NCBI GenBank assembly: GCA_934438175.1
Contig: CAKSBH010000009.1
Coordinates: forward strand, 16,888-80,887
Source of the DNA: an uncultured Eubacteriales bacterium
Lineage (GTDB): Bacteria > Bacillota > Clostridia > Oscillospirales > UBA644
DNA: 64,000 nucleotides
Reading direction: 5' to 3'
Shown: piece after piece, positions 1 to 9,469 of the stretch
How the letters are laid out: each line of letters starts with the position of its first letter
How positions within the stretch are numbered: position 1 is the stretch's first letter
The notes under the pieces: model-generated
What the model was told of the DNA's origin: nothing
The model's database searches: none
Seen by the model: only the letters and a program-made list of their open reading frames with translations
Translations under genes and position numbers: made by a program

Positions 1-745
1 CATCTTCGCCGAGGGCTTCCATGGTAAAGTCATAGCCGCCACCCGCGGCATGATAATGTGTAATCAGTCCGTCACGGACCGACAGCCGCACCATCTCACA
101 GAAGATTTCATTCAGTTTTTTCGCGCCGAGACTTCCGCCGTAAGACAGCACCATCGTTTCGTCCGGGGCAATCCCCAATGCTTCCCGTGCCTGCGCACGG
201 GTCATGGAACCGAATTCACGCTGAACCGGATCGCCAACCAGAACGGTCTGATTCTCCGGCACCTTCAACGGCTTTGCCAGCGGAAAACTCAGAAGAACCC
301 GATCCACCCGCGCCGCATACAGCTTTGTGGTAACGCCGGCAAAGGCGTTCTGCTCGTGAATCAAAATCCGGACGTGCATCGAAAGAGCCGCGGAAAGAAC
401 AGGCGCAGACACATATCCCCCGGTTCCGATCATCAGATCCGGACGGAATTCCCGGATCATATGCCTTACTTCGCGCCGCGCGCGGAGAAAACGGGCTCCG
501 GTTTCCAGATTATGCAAAAGAGAAGCCGATGTCTTTTTCCGGCTCAGTCCGGAAACCTCAATAAAACGGATCGGGAATCCCGCACGGGGAACCAGTTCCG
601 CTTCCAGATGATTTTTCGTACCGACAAACAGAAACTCCGTTCCGGGACGGCGGCGGCGGATTTCTTCCGCAATGGCAAGTGCGGGATTGATATGTCCCGA
701 AGTTCCTCCGCAAGCCACCAGAATACGGGGATTTTTCTTTTCCAT
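1..745 (-). CDS. murG: MurG, lipid II-forming GlcNAc transferase (partial, C-terminus off the left edge)
   Basis: Adds GlcNAc from UDP-GlcNAc to lipid I to make lipid II on the inner face of the membrane. The translation starts MEKKNPRILVACGGTSGHINP, the glycine-rich N-terminal loop typical of MurG, and continues through IGTGGYVSAPV, HEQNAFAG and SYGGSLGAKKLNE, all hallmark MurG segments. About 248 residues are present of the usual ~360; the rest lies beyond position 1. The ATG at 745 is 4 bp after the ftsW stop, so the two are translationally close and co-transcribed as the last visible genes of the dcw cluster. Family assignment is secure. Confidence 0.95.
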   Translation of the reverse strand, partial: MEKKNPRILVACGGTSGHINPALAIAEEIRRRRPGTEFLFVGTKNHLEAELVPRAGFPIRFIEVSGLSRKKTSASLLHNLETGARFLRARREVRHMIREFRPDLMIGTGGYVSAPVLSAALSMHVRILIHEQNAFAGVTTKLYAARVDRVLLSFPLAKPLKVPENQTVLVGDPVQREFGSMTRAQAREALGIAPDETMVLSYGGSLGAKKLNEIFCEMVRLSVRDGLITHYHAAGGGYDFTMEALGED

Positions 746-749
746 ATGC

Positions 750-1913
750 TTACTCACTCCCCTTCTCCATTCCGGAATAGCGGGAAATCTGCAAGACAAT
801 TCCCATTTCACAAAGCAAGACCAGAAGCGATGTTCCCCCGTAACTGAAAAACGGAAGTGAAATTCCGGTAACGGGAACCGTGTTGGTCACGACCGCCAGA
901 TTCAGAATGACCTGCACGGCAATTCGCGTGATGATGCCGATCACCACAAGTGAACTGAACGCATCCGGAGCATGAATGGCAATTTCAATACCGCGCCAGA
1001 TGAGAAACGCAAACAGCGCAAGCACAAAAAGAACACCGATAAAGCCGAGTTCTTCGCTGACAATGGAAAAGATGAAATCGTTCTGCGGCTCGGACATATA
1101 AAGATACTTCTGCCGGCTTTTTCCGTAACCGAGCCCGAACATTCCGCCGGAGCCAATGGTAATCAGGGATTGCAAAATCTGCCACCCGTCTCCGAAGGCA
1201 TCCGACTCCGGATTGAGCCACGTCGTAACTCTCTTGATCATATAGCCGGTTACCGACAAAACGCCGCCGGCACCGAGAGCGCCCGCCAACGCAACCAAAA
1301 GCGTCTGAATCGGTTTGGATCCGCCGCAAAGCATCATCACAATGCCGATGGAAGCGACCAGAATGGCACCGGAAAGATGCGTCTCAAACAGAATGGCAAG
1401 CATCGGCAGCCCGAAAATAACGGCAGGCCGGACAATGCCGCCGGAGAAGGTCTTCATCTTTTTCTGATTTCTTGCCATGTAATCCGCCAAAGCAATAATG
1501 ACACCGATTTTGGCAAACTCCGACGGCTGGAACTGGATGCCTCCGATATAAAGCCAACGATGCTCCGTATCGTTTGTCGGAATCAGGTAGACCAGAATCA
1601 GAAGAACCATACATCCGAGATAAAACGGAATGATCCATTTGCGATAGAAGTTATACGGAATAAAGGAAATGACAAGCATGGCAATCAGTCCGACGGCAGC
1701 AAACAGGGCCTGCCGTCGGATATAGAAGTAACTGTCCCCTTTTTTGAGAAACGCCCCCGCAAAGCCAGCGGAATACAGCATCAGCAAGCCCACGGCGAGC
1801 AACAGCAGAATGCCCACAAAAAACGGAATGTCAAACGACGGAAGATGCAGCCGCTTCCGCAAACTCCCACGGGGTGGGGTTTCGGCAGGAACAGATACGG
1901 TCGGATTGTCCAT
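750..1913 (-). CDS. ftsW: FtsW/SpoVE-type SEDS peptidoglycan glycosyltransferase
   Basis: 387-residue polytopic membrane protein of the SEDS family, which polymerises lipid II together with a class B PBP at the septum. After a ~25-residue cytoplasmic tail the hydrophobic segments begin (FDIPFFVGILLLLAVGLLML). The C-terminal NTVPVTGISLPFFSYGGTS segment is the SEDS signature. It lies between mraY and murG in the dcw cluster. In spore formers this position can hold ftsW or spoVE, and the sequence alone does not separate division from spore-cortex duty. The ATG at 1913 has an AGAGG ribosome site about 8 nt upstream. Confidence 0.93.
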   Translation of the reverse strand: MDNPTVSVPAETPPRGSLRKRLHLPSFDIPFFVGILLLLAVGLLMLYSAGFAGAFLKKGDSYFYIRRQALFAAVGLIAMLVISFIPYNFYRKWIIPFYLGCMVLLILVYLIPTNDTEHRWLYIGGIQFQPSEFAKIGVIIALADYMARNQKKMKTFSGGIVRPAVIFGLPMLAILFETHLSGAILVASIGIVMMLCGGSKPIQTLLVALAGALGAGGVLSVTGYMIKRVTTWLNPESDAFGDGWQILQSLITIGSGGMFGLGYGKSRQKYLYMSEPQNDFIFSIVSEELGFIGVLFVLALFAFLIWRGIEIAIHAPDAFSSLVVIGIITRIAVQVILNLAVVTNTVPVTGISLPFFSYGGTSLLVLLCEMGIVLQISRYSGMEKGSE

Positions 1914-1937
1914 AATTTTTCCTCTTAAATCTCTATG

Positions 1938-2963
1938 TTATAATACAAGCCAAAGACCTCCGGCAACGCACAGAACAAGCGTAACCAAACTGAAAAGCAA
2001 AACAATTTTGACCTCACTGTATCCGCTGAGCTCAAAATGATGATGAATCGGCGTCATCTTGAACAGACGTTTTCCGTGCGTCAATTTGAAATAGCTCACC
2101 TGAATCATAACAGAAAGTGCCTCGGCCAGATAAACAAAACCAACCACAATCAGCATCAACGGCATATCCAACTCAAACGCCATGGTAACGACCATACCGC
2201 CGAGAAACATCGAACCGGTATCTCCCATAAACACCTTTGCGGGATGCCAGTTGAACACCAGAAATCCGCAGATTCCTCCGGCAAGAGCCGAGGCGGCGAC
2301 GGAAAGCTCCTTCAACGGCTGCGCCGCAACCAGAGCCGCAAACGAGTAGAACACCATAACCGGAAGCGTCACCGTTCCGCAAAGGCCGTCCACCCCATCC
2401 GTCAGATTCACGGCATTGGTGAAACCGACAATCATAAATAAGGCCAGCACATAGTAAAAGAAGCCGAGTTCCAGACGCACATCGGTAAACGGAATGCGCA
2501 TTGAGGTATCGTTTCCGGTCCGGAGAGCCAGCGTAAACAGATAAACCGCACCAATCAGAATCTGAATCAACAGTTTCTGAGAAGCCGTCAATCCGAGATT
2601 TCGTTTCTTGGTTGCTTTGATGAAATCATCGGCAAAGCCGAGCAGCGCAAACAGAAACGAAACGATCAGGCCGGTCATCACGCCCGTCGGCAAAACAGTT
2701 CCGGAAGAAGACACTTCCCCCGTTTTATAGAATCCGAAGCCGAAAATCAGATAGACCACCAGTGTAGAGCCCATAAACAGAAATCCGCCCATAAGCGGCG
2801 TTCCCTGCTTGGATGCATGCCAGGACGGCCCGTATTCCGTCAGAATCGTTTGTCCGAAATGCCACTTTTTCAACAGAGGAATCAGCAAAAATCCCAGTGC
2901 CGTTGAAAGTACAAAGGAGATCGCGGCATAAACCAGCGTCATCCAGGTATCGGTTGTGAACAT
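1938..2963 (-). CDS. mraY: MraY, phospho-N-acetylmuramoyl-pentapeptide transferase
   Basis: Transfers phospho-MurNAc-pentapeptide from UDP to undecaprenyl phosphate, giving lipid I. 341-residue integral membrane enzyme with the expected motifs: GTPLMGG near the N-terminus, FADDFIK (Asp pair that binds Mg), NAVNLTDGVDGL in the middle, FMGDTGSMFLGG, and the C-terminal TPIHHHFEL. The reading frame stays open upstream to 2999, but the ATG at 2963 has a GGAATGAGGA-type ribosome site overlapping the murF stop and matches the family N-terminus, so it is preferred. Only 24 bp separate it from ftsW; murD is not between them. Confidence 0.95.
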   Translation of the reverse strand: MFTTDTWMTLVYAAISFVLSTALGFLLIPLLKKWHFGQTILTEYGPSWHASKQGTPLMGGFLFMGSTLVVYLIFGFGFYKTGEVSSSGTVLPTGVMTGLIVSFLFALLGFADDFIKATKKRNLGLTASQKLLIQILIGAVYLFTLALRTGNDTSMRIPFTDVRLELGFFYYVLALFMIVGFTNAVNLTDGVDGLCGTVTLPVMVFYSFAALVAAQPLKELSVAASALAGGICGFLVFNWHPAKVFMGDTGSMFLGGMVVTMAFELDMPLMLIVVGFVYLAEALSVMIQVSYFKLTHGKRLFKMTPIHHHFELSGYSEVKIVLLFSLVTLVLCVAGGLWLVL

Positions 2964-2973
2964 GTTCCATTCC

Positions 2974-4323
2974 TCATTCCTTTTCCAAAAACTTCTCAAT
3001 CACCTTTTCGCCGTGCATGCCACGGCTTGCCTTGACCAAAACAACATCTCCCGCCCGGGCAATTGCTTTCAGCTTCCGACCCGCTTCCTCCGAATTTGCG
3101 CAGAGAATCATTTTGTCCGCATCGGCGCCGGCACGAACGGCACCGGAGCTGTAACAGGCATTGTGATTGCCGAAAAAGATCAGCACATCCATTCCTGCGG
3201 CTTTTGCACCGATCTGTCGGTGCATCTCATCAGACAATGCGCCGAGCTCCAGCATATCCCCCAGAACCGAAATGTGACGTCCCGGCTTGGAAGCCAACAG
3301 AGCAAGGGCCGCTGTCATGGATTCCGGGCCGGCGTTGTAACAGTCTTCAATCAGACAAACACCGTTTTTTTCGTATTGCTGCCCACGCATCGGCGCCTGC
3401 CGGAAATGGGTCAGCCCTTCCGCAATCTTCTCCGGAGGAATTTTCTGAATAAGCCCGACACAGACCGCAGCCATTGCGTTCATGACGTTATGCTTTCCCT
3501 CACACGGAAGCGTAATGCGGATTCTTCCGTCCGGCGTCACCGCCGTAAACGAAGTGGATCCAGCCGAACCCTGCACATCCTCAGCACGCACGGTACATGC
3601 TTCGGAATACCCGAACGTCACGGTACGGAAACGGTTGAGCGTCTCCGATTCAGCGGCAAGATACGGGTCATCTCCATTGTATACGACCGTGCCGTTTTTA
3701 TCAAGTCCTTCCAGGATCTCCAATTTGGCACGACAGATGTTCTCCCGGGAACCAAGATGCTCCAGATGAGATACACCGATACAGGTAATGACCGCCACAT
3801 CTGGTAAGGCAATATGCGTCAAAACGGAAATTTCGCCCCGCGCGGACATTCCCATTTCCACAACCAGTGCCTCGTCCTCCTCTGTCATACCGAGAATGGT
3901 ACGAGGAACGCCGGTTTCGCTGTTGAGGTTTCCGGGAGTTTTATGCGTACGGTATTTCTCATTCAGAACCGCATAGATGCATTCCTTGGTGGAGGTTTTT
4001 CCGACGCTCCCGGTTACGGCGACCACAAACGGATGTTTCCGGATTCGGAATTCCGTTGCAAACTGCTGCAGGGATTTGACGGAATCTTCCACCAACAGAT
4101 ACGGAAGTTCTGTGTTGGTCTCTCTTTCGCACAGAATGCCGACGGCGCCGGCAGATGCCGCATTCTCTGCGTAATCGTGTCCGTCGACGCGTTCCCCTTT
4201 CAGACAAACGAACAGGTCGCCGGGACGTACTTTCCGGGAATCAATTTCCACATTTGTAAAAACACAGTCGCCATGCAGTTCTCCGCCGCATACAGCAGCA
4301 AAATCCGACAGACGCAGTTCCAT
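2974..4323 (-). CDS. murF: MurF, UDP-MurNAc-tripeptide:D-Ala-D-Ala ligase
   Basis: ATP-dependent cytoplasmic ligase that adds D-Ala-D-Ala to the UDP-MurNAc tripeptide. 449 residues, the normal length. The Mur ligase P-loop reads AVTGSVGKTSTKE; further downstream are NLNSETGVP, EMGMSARGEI and the C-terminal domain segment EDCYNAGPESM, all characteristic of MurF. It follows murE by 20 bp and its stop lies in the ribosome-binding region of mraY, consistent with one mRNA. The ATG at 4323 has a purine-rich AGGGG about 11 nt upstream. Confidence 0.95.
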   Translation of the reverse strand: MELRLSDFAAVCGGELHGDCVFTNVEIDSRKVRPGDLFVCLKGERVDGHDYAENAASAGAVGILCERETNTELPYLLVEDSVKSLQQFATEFRIRKHPFVVAVTGSVGKTSTKECIYAVLNEKYRTHKTPGNLNSETGVPRTILGMTEEDEALVVEMGMSARGEISVLTHIALPDVAVITCIGVSHLEHLGSRENICRAKLEILEGLDKNGTVVYNGDDPYLAAESETLNRFRTVTFGYSEACTVRAEDVQGSAGSTSFTAVTPDGRIRITLPCEGKHNVMNAMAAVCVGLIQKIPPEKIAEGLTHFRQAPMRGQQYEKNGVCLIEDCYNAGPESMTAALALLASKPGRHISVLGDMLELGALSDEMHRQIGAKAAGMDVLIFFGNHNACYSSGAVRAGADADKMILCANSEEAGRKLKAIARAGDVVLVKASRGMHGEKVIEKFLEKE

Positions 4324-4343
4324 GGCTGAATTTCCCCTTTTCT

Positions 4344-5780
4344 TTATTTTTCTTCATTCAGAATTTCACGCAGAACGGCACGCTCGTCAAACGCAGATTC
4401 CCCACTGGCAAAAGTTTGCTTGGTCTCGTGCCCTTTTCCGGCAAGGATCACCGCATCCCCTGCTTCCGCACAGGAAAGTGCATAACGGATGGCCTCTCTG
4501 CGATCCGTCACCACCGAGCAGCGTGCCGGATTCCGGATATCCGAAAGAATATCCCGGATGATTCTGTCCGGATTCTCGGAGCGTGGATTGTCGTTGGTGA
4601 TGATGCAAAGATCCGCCAGCTCTGAGGCAATTGCCCCCATCTTCGGACGTTTTTCTCCGTCCCGCTCCCCGCCGCAGCCGAAAACAAGAAGAATCCTCCG
4701 GTAGCCCATCTCACGAACCGATATCAGTAGATTGCGCAGTGCCTCCGGCGTATGGGCAAAATCAATATACACATCAAACGGCGTTTCCAGATTCAGCTTT
4801 TCAAGCCGTCCGCAAACGCCGGGAAACGATGCCAGAACGCTTTCGTTTATGGAGTCCGGACACAGAAGATCGACAACCGACAGAGCCGCCAATGCGTTTT
4901 CCACGTTGTACAGCCCGGGCATCGGCAGATAGATTCTTGTTTTCCGGTTCCGCCGACAAAATGTAAACCGGGAACCGTTCCGGTCGCTCTCCACATCAGT
5001 CGCATAAAAATCCGCATCGTGTCCAACCGAAAAATAACACACGTTATCCATTTTACGGAACCGCCGGGCAAAAGGGCTGTCGGAGGAAACCAACAGATTC
5101 CGGCTTTGCAGCGCCAGCCGTTCCTTGGCACGGAGATATGCCTCAGACGTTCCGTGATAATCCAGATGATCCTCGGAAAAGTTGGTAAAAACCCCCACCT
5201 CAAACGAAATCCCATCCGTTCGGCGCTGGTCCAATCCCTGCGAAGATACTTCCATCACGGAATATTCACACCCTCCGCAGACAAAGCGGGAAAGAACACT
5301 CTGCAGTGCCTTCGGCTCCGGTGTTGTATAGGAAGTATGGATTTTCTCCGTTCCGCAAACGCTTCCCAAAGTTCCCACAATGCCAACATTTTTACCGAGC
5401 GTTGACAGGATATGTCCGGTCATATAGGAAGTCGTTGTCTTTCCGTTTGTTCCGGTAATCCCGATCATTCGCAATTTTTCTGACGGATTGGAAAACAGAT
5501 TGCCCGACATAACAGCCAAAGCATGACGGGAATCCGTAACCACAACAACCGAAATCTCAAGGTAATAGCAATAAGAAGGATCTTCGCAGACGATGCAGGA
5601 AGCACCGCGCTCCACCGCCTCATCAATCAGCCGATGACTGTCAACTCTTCGTCCCCGGACAGCGACAAACGCCGTATTTTCAAACACATCCTCCGGACGG
5701 GTACAGATATCATAGATTTCCGCACCGGGACTTATCTTCCCGCTGTAGACCAACCCTTCCAGCAAACGATCCAGCCGCAT
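4344..5780 (-). CDS. murE: MurE, UDP-MurNAc-L-Ala-D-Glu:meso-diaminopimelate ligase
   Basis: Adds the third residue of the stem peptide. 478 residues from the ATG at 5780, which has a textbook GGAGGT ribosome site; the frame stays open to 5846 but that would overlap the preceding PBP gene. The P-loop is GITGTNGKTTTSYM. The C-terminal segment TNDNPRSENP carries the DNPR motif that in characterised enzymes contacts meso-diaminopimelate (lysine-adding enzymes differ here), so meso-DAP peptidoglycan is predicted. It sits between the PBP gene and murF. Confidence 0.95.
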   Translation of the reverse strand: MRLDRLLEGLVYSGKISPGAEIYDICTRPEDVFENTAFVAVRGRRVDSHRLIDEAVERGASCIVCEDPSYCYYLEISVVVVTDSRHALAVMSGNLFSNPSEKLRMIGITGTNGKTTTSYMTGHILSTLGKNVGIVGTLGSVCGTEKIHTSYTTPEPKALQSVLSRFVCGGCEYSVMEVSSQGLDQRRTDGISFEVGVFTNFSEDHLDYHGTSEAYLRAKERLALQSRNLLVSSDSPFARRFRKMDNVCYFSVGHDADFYATDVESDRNGSRFTFCRRNRKTRIYLPMPGLYNVENALAALSVVDLLCPDSINESVLASFPGVCGRLEKLNLETPFDVYIDFAHTPEALRNLLISVREMGYRRILLVFGCGGERDGEKRPKMGAIASELADLCIITNDNPRSENPDRIIRDILSDIRNPARCSVVTDRREAIRYALSCAEAGDAVILAGKGHETKQTFASGESAFDERAVLREILNEEK

Positions 5781-5832
5781 AAAACACCTCCGAAAGTTTA
5801 TCGGTGTTTCAACGTCCTGGTTGTTTTTCTTC

Positions 5833-8043
5833 CTACCTTTCGGCAAAGGTGACGGTAATAACCGTCATTTTATTGACTTCCGTTCCCGCCTGCACGCTTT
5901 GAGAGACCGCAACCATATTGGAATAATTCAATCCGGTTCCCCCGCCCTCAATACGGATGTTCAGGCCGCAGTTCACCAATGCAAGGTTGCATTCCGCCGC
6001 CGTTTTGCCGACAACGTTCGGAACCGTGGTCTTCATGCTTTCCTGATAATTTTCCTCGGTAAAGAGAAGCACTTCGCTTCCCTCGGGAACTTCTTCATTT
6101 TTCGCCGGAAGCTGATACACCACCGAAGTTCCGTTTCCGACCACGGTAGCATGAAGATTCTTCTTTGCCAGATCCGACGTGGCTTTTTCCACATCCTGCT
6201 TCACCACACTCGGAACGCGGACATTTTTCTGCGTCTGCCCGTTGCCGTAATCCGGCTCGACGCCGAGAATCTGCAACGTTTCTCCCATAATATCGCGACC
6301 CAGAGGCGCGGCGATGTAAGAACCGTACTGAATGTCGGAAACCGGCTCATCCACAACGACCAGAACACATACCTGCGGATCGTCCACCGGAGCAAAGCAT
6401 ACAAACGAAGCGATCTTTTTGACATAGGTCGTATCGCCGATCTGTGAATTCAGTTTCTGCGACGTTCCGGTCTTACCGGCAATCCGATAGCCGGCAAGAT
6501 AACCGGTTTTTCCTTTGACAACCGCATTTTCGAGATATTCCCGCATGATAATGGCGGTTTCTTCCGAGATGGTCTTGCGCAGAACGGTCGGCTCATTGGA
6601 AAGCACAACATTTCCGTTATTGTCTACAATTTCTTTTACAATGTAGGGCTGCATATATTTTCCGCCGTTTGCAACCGAACTGACGCCGGCAATCAGTTGC
6701 ATCGCCGTATGACCGGAAAGCTGACCGAACGATGCCTCCGCAAGGTCCAGATCCGTCATGGTCCCGTATGCCTTATTCACGCCGTTTTCCTCGCCGGGAA
6801 GCCCGACGCCGGTTTTCGTACGCAGCCCGAACAAGGTGATATAATCGTACATTTTATACTGTCCGATGCGGGCTCCGAGTGTCATAAACACCGGGTTGCA
6901 GGAATTGGCAAGAGCATCCTTGAAAGTTTCCGTGCCGTGACCGGTCCGTTTATGGCAATGAACCGTAATTCCGCTTACGACCAAAGAACCACAGCAGTTG
7001 AAGGTCTCGTTCAGACTGACCAATCCCTCCTCCAGTGCCATACATCCGGTAAAAATCTTGAACGTGGAACCGAGGAAGTAGTTTTCCGAAACAACACGGT
7101 TTTTCCGAAGAAGTCCCAACATGGAATTATACTGCTTCACATATTCGTCCCGATCCCGGATGGAAGCCAGATTCCGCAGTGTGATTTCATCGGTGATTTC
7201 AAACGGCGTATTCGGGTCATAATCCGGTTTGGAGGTCATACCGAGAATTTCTCCGGTCTTCACATCCATGACCGCAGCCCAGACACCCTCCTGCACGTTG
7301 TATTCCACACGGGCATTCGCAATGTACTTTTCCAGAATTGCCTGAATTTCCATATCCACGGTCAAAACAACCGTCGAACCGTCCGACGGCTCAATCATTT
7401 TCTCATACTCAAACGGCATGGATGTACCAAGGGAGGTCTTGACCGCAATCAACTTTCCGTTTGACCCCTTCAGATAAGAATCGTACATACTTTCGATTCC
7501 GGCAAGTCCCTGACTGTCCGCACCGACAAATCCAAGCACCGTTGACAGCATGTTTCCGTTGGGATAGTATCTCTTGGTATCCTCGGCAACAGTGAGTACC
7601 TCGCTGTACTTCTTATCACTCCGGATAAACGCCGTAACACGGTCTGCCACATCTTTTTCGATGCGGCGCTTGGCTTCCACATACTGGAGATTTTTCTTCG
7701 TCATCGCATAAACACTGTCATAATCCATGTCCAGAATTTCAGACAGGTTTTTGGCGATTTCCTCCCGTGTTTCATCGGCTTTGATGACCGCGGGAGCCAT
7801 TACGACCTTGTATGCGGTTGCGCTGACCGCAAGAATGTTTCCGTTACGGTCGGTAATGGAACCGCGACGGGCTTCGATCACAATATCACGGGTCTGCTGC
7901 GCAATGGCTTTCTGCTCGTACAGATCGTGTTTGATGATCATAATGCGAAAAAACTGAAGCACGAGCACTCCCAGAAGAAGCATTGCCGTGATCCTCAGTT
8001 TTCGATATGTTTTTATACTTTTTTCATTGGGTCTGAATGCCAT
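5833..8043 (-). CDS. Class B penicillin-binding protein with two C-terminal PASTA domains (FtsI/SpoVD type)
   Basis: Peptidoglycan transpeptidase, 736 residues: a short cytoplasmic tail, one N-terminal transmembrane anchor (LRITAMLLLGVLVLQFFRIM), a dimerisation domain, and the transpeptidase domain. The catalytic motifs are visible: STFK (nucleophile Ser), the SxN motif as SCN in ANSCNPVF, and KTGTS. Two PASTA domains follow (from about residue 605, VRVPSVVKQD and TVPNVVGKTA). This architecture and position in mraZ-rsmH-ftsL-pbp match both the division PBP and the sporulation paralogue SpoVD. No second copy is in view, so which role it plays is open. The partner is most likely the SEDS protein encoded in the same cluster. 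Confidence 0.93.
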   Translation of the reverse strand: MAFRPNEKSIKTYRKLRITAMLLLGVLVLQFFRIMIIKHDLYEQKAIAQQTRDIVIEARRGSITDRNGNILAVSATAYKVVMAPAVIKADETREEIAKNLSEILDMDYDSVYAMTKKNLQYVEAKRRIEKDVADRVTAFIRSDKKYSEVLTVAEDTKRYYPNGNMLSTVLGFVGADSQGLAGIESMYDSYLKGSNGKLIAVKTSLGTSMPFEYEKMIEPSDGSTVVLTVDMEIQAILEKYIANARVEYNVQEGVWAAVMDVKTGEILGMTSKPDYDPNTPFEITDEITLRNLASIRDRDEYVKQYNSMLGLLRKNRVVSENYFLGSTFKIFTGCMALEEGLVSLNETFNCCGSLVVSGITVHCHKRTGHGTETFKDALANSCNPVFMTLGARIGQYKMYDYITLFGLRTKTGVGLPGEENGVNKAYGTMTDLDLAEASFGQLSGHTAMQLIAGVSSVANGGKYMQPYIVKEIVDNNGNVVLSNEPTVLRKTISEETAIIMREYLENAVVKGKTGYLAGYRIAGKTGTSQKLNSQIGDTTYVKKIASFVCFAPVDDPQVCVLVVVDEPVSDIQYGSYIAAPLGRDIMGETLQILGVEPDYGNGQTQKNVRVPSVVKQDVEKATSDLAKKNLHATVVGNGTSVVYQLPAKNEEVPEGSEVLLFTEENYQESMKTTVPNVVGKTAAECNLALVNCGLNIRIEGGGTGLNYSNMVAVSQSVQAGTEVNKMTVITVTFAER

Positions 8044-8090
8044 CCGAACACCTTCTTCCTCGGGTCATTCCAGAAAAAATTATGTTCTGC

Positions 8091-8516
8091 TCAACGGAAA
8101 TATTCCAGAATAACCGAGAATGCCTTCGCCAGATCTTCCGCAAACGTTCCTTCACGGTCATCTCCTCCCGGGACAACCTCCACCGTATTGGTCACATCGC
8201 GATCGATGTACTCAATCTGATACCGGTTAATCTTCTTCATCGAAAGATTGTCCTTGGCGTACCGTTCCACATTCAGATAGTTGATTCTGCGCTGATATTC
8301 AATCATCAACCGGTCGCTTTCGTTGTTTACTTCCCGCAACTGGGAAGCAAGAACCTCGCCCTCATAATTTTTTTCATAACTGCGGATGTAGCAGTTCACC
8401 GAAACAACAGCGACCGCAACAATCACCAGAATCAAAATCAAGGACAAAAAATCAAACGATGCCTTTTGAGCGGTTTTTTTTGTGTTTTCTCTTGCATTTT
8501 CTTTTGAAACGGTCAT
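8091..8516 (-). CDS. ftsL: FtsL-like divisome membrane protein
   Basis: About 141-residue bitopic protein: charged cytoplasmic N-terminus, a single membrane span (LSLILILVIVAVAVVSVNCYI), then a helical region likely to form a coiled coil (EVLASQLREVNNESDRLMIEY) and the segment VERYAKDNLSMKK typical of FtsL/DivIC septum initiators. Sequence conservation in this family is low, so the call rests on topology plus position between rsmH and the class B PBP. The ATG at 8516 is preceded in frame by a GTG; AAGGA upstream serves either. Confidence 0.75.
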   Translation of the reverse strand: MTVSKENARENTKKTAQKASFDFLSLILILVIVAVAVVSVNCYIRSYEKNYEGEVLASQLREVNNESDRLMIEYQRRINYLNVERYAKDNLSMKKINRYQIEYIDRDVTNTVEVVPGGDDREGTFAEDLAKAFSVILEYFR

Positions 8517-8534
8517 CACAGATTTCCTTCCTTT

Positions 8535-9467
8535 TTATTTTTTTACAAAGATGCGGAGCCGCGCACTGCGCGCCCGCGGGTTCTCTTCAATTTCCCGTGC
8601 CGACGGTTCAACCGGCTTCAACGCTTTGCCCTGCGGGGTTTTTCCGCAGACACATACCGGAAAATCCGGCGGACAGGTACAGGGATTTTCCAGCCCGGCA
8701 AACGCCCGTTTCACCAAACGATCCTCCAAAGAATGAAACGTAATGACGGCAATTCTCCCCTGCGGGGCAAGATATTCCGGAATCGTTTCCAAAAGTCGGC
8801 TCACTTCGCCGAGTTCGTCGTTTACCTCAATACGGATTGCCTGAAACACACGCTTGGCAGGATGCTGCTTTTCCCGCAACGCCTGCGGCGGCATGGCATG
8901 CCGGATCAATTCCGTCAGTTCCGATGTGGTTGAAATTTCTTTTTTGCTTCGCGCAACGCCGATTGCCCTTGCGATTTTTGCGGCATACCGTTCTTCGCCG
9001 TATTCCGTAAAGATCTTTGTCAGCTTTTCGACCGGATAGCCGTTTACCACATCTTTTGCCGTCAGTGCTGCCGATGGATCCATCCGCATGTCCAGCTCGC
9101 CGGATGCCATATACGAAAAACCGCGCTCCGGTGTATCCAACTGATAAGAAGACACCCCGAGATCCAGCAGCAATCCGTTCAGCAAAATCCCCTGCTCCTT
9201 CAGATACTGCGGAAGAGAAGCGAAATCCGTATGTAAAAGCGTAACTTCACAGGAAAGATCGGACAGCCGCTCCCGGCAGACACGGATGGCATCCGGATCC
9301 CGATCCACACTGATCAGGTGACCTTTTGCGGAAAGACACTCGCCGATGCGGTGTGAATGACCGCCGCCGCCCGCCGTACCGTCCGCATAGATCCCATCCG
9401 GCTGAATCCGCAGACCTTCCATGCATTCTTCCAGCAGAACAGGGATATGTGAAAATTCATGTTCCAT
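8535..9467 (-). CDS. rsmH: RsmH, 16S rRNA (cytosine-1402-N4) methyltransferase
   Basis: SAM-dependent methyltransferase that modifies C1402 in the ribosomal decoding centre. 310 residues starting MEHEFSHIPVLLEE, the conserved N-terminus. The SAM loop is DGTAGGGGHS, followed by LLLDLGVSSYQLD and, near the C-terminus, ITFHSLEDRLVKR. The frame is open to 9539 but those codons lie inside mraZ; the ATG at 9467 begins two bases after the mraZ stop. The mraZ-rsmH-ftsL order is the conserved head of the dcw cluster. Confidence 0.96.
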   Translation of the reverse strand: MEHEFSHIPVLLEECMEGLRIQPDGIYADGTAGGGGHSHRIGECLSAKGHLISVDRDPDAIRVCRERLSDLSCEVTLLHTDFASLPQYLKEQGILLNGLLLDLGVSSYQLDTPERGFSYMASGELDMRMDPSAALTAKDVVNGYPVEKLTKIFTEYGEERYAAKIARAIGVARSKKEISTTSELTELIRHAMPPQALREKQHPAKRVFQAIRIEVNDELGEVSRLLETIPEYLAPQGRIAVITFHSLEDRLVKRAFAGLENPCTCPPDFPVCVCGKTPQGKALKPVEPSAREIEENPRARSARLRIFVKK

Positions 9468-9469
9468 TG

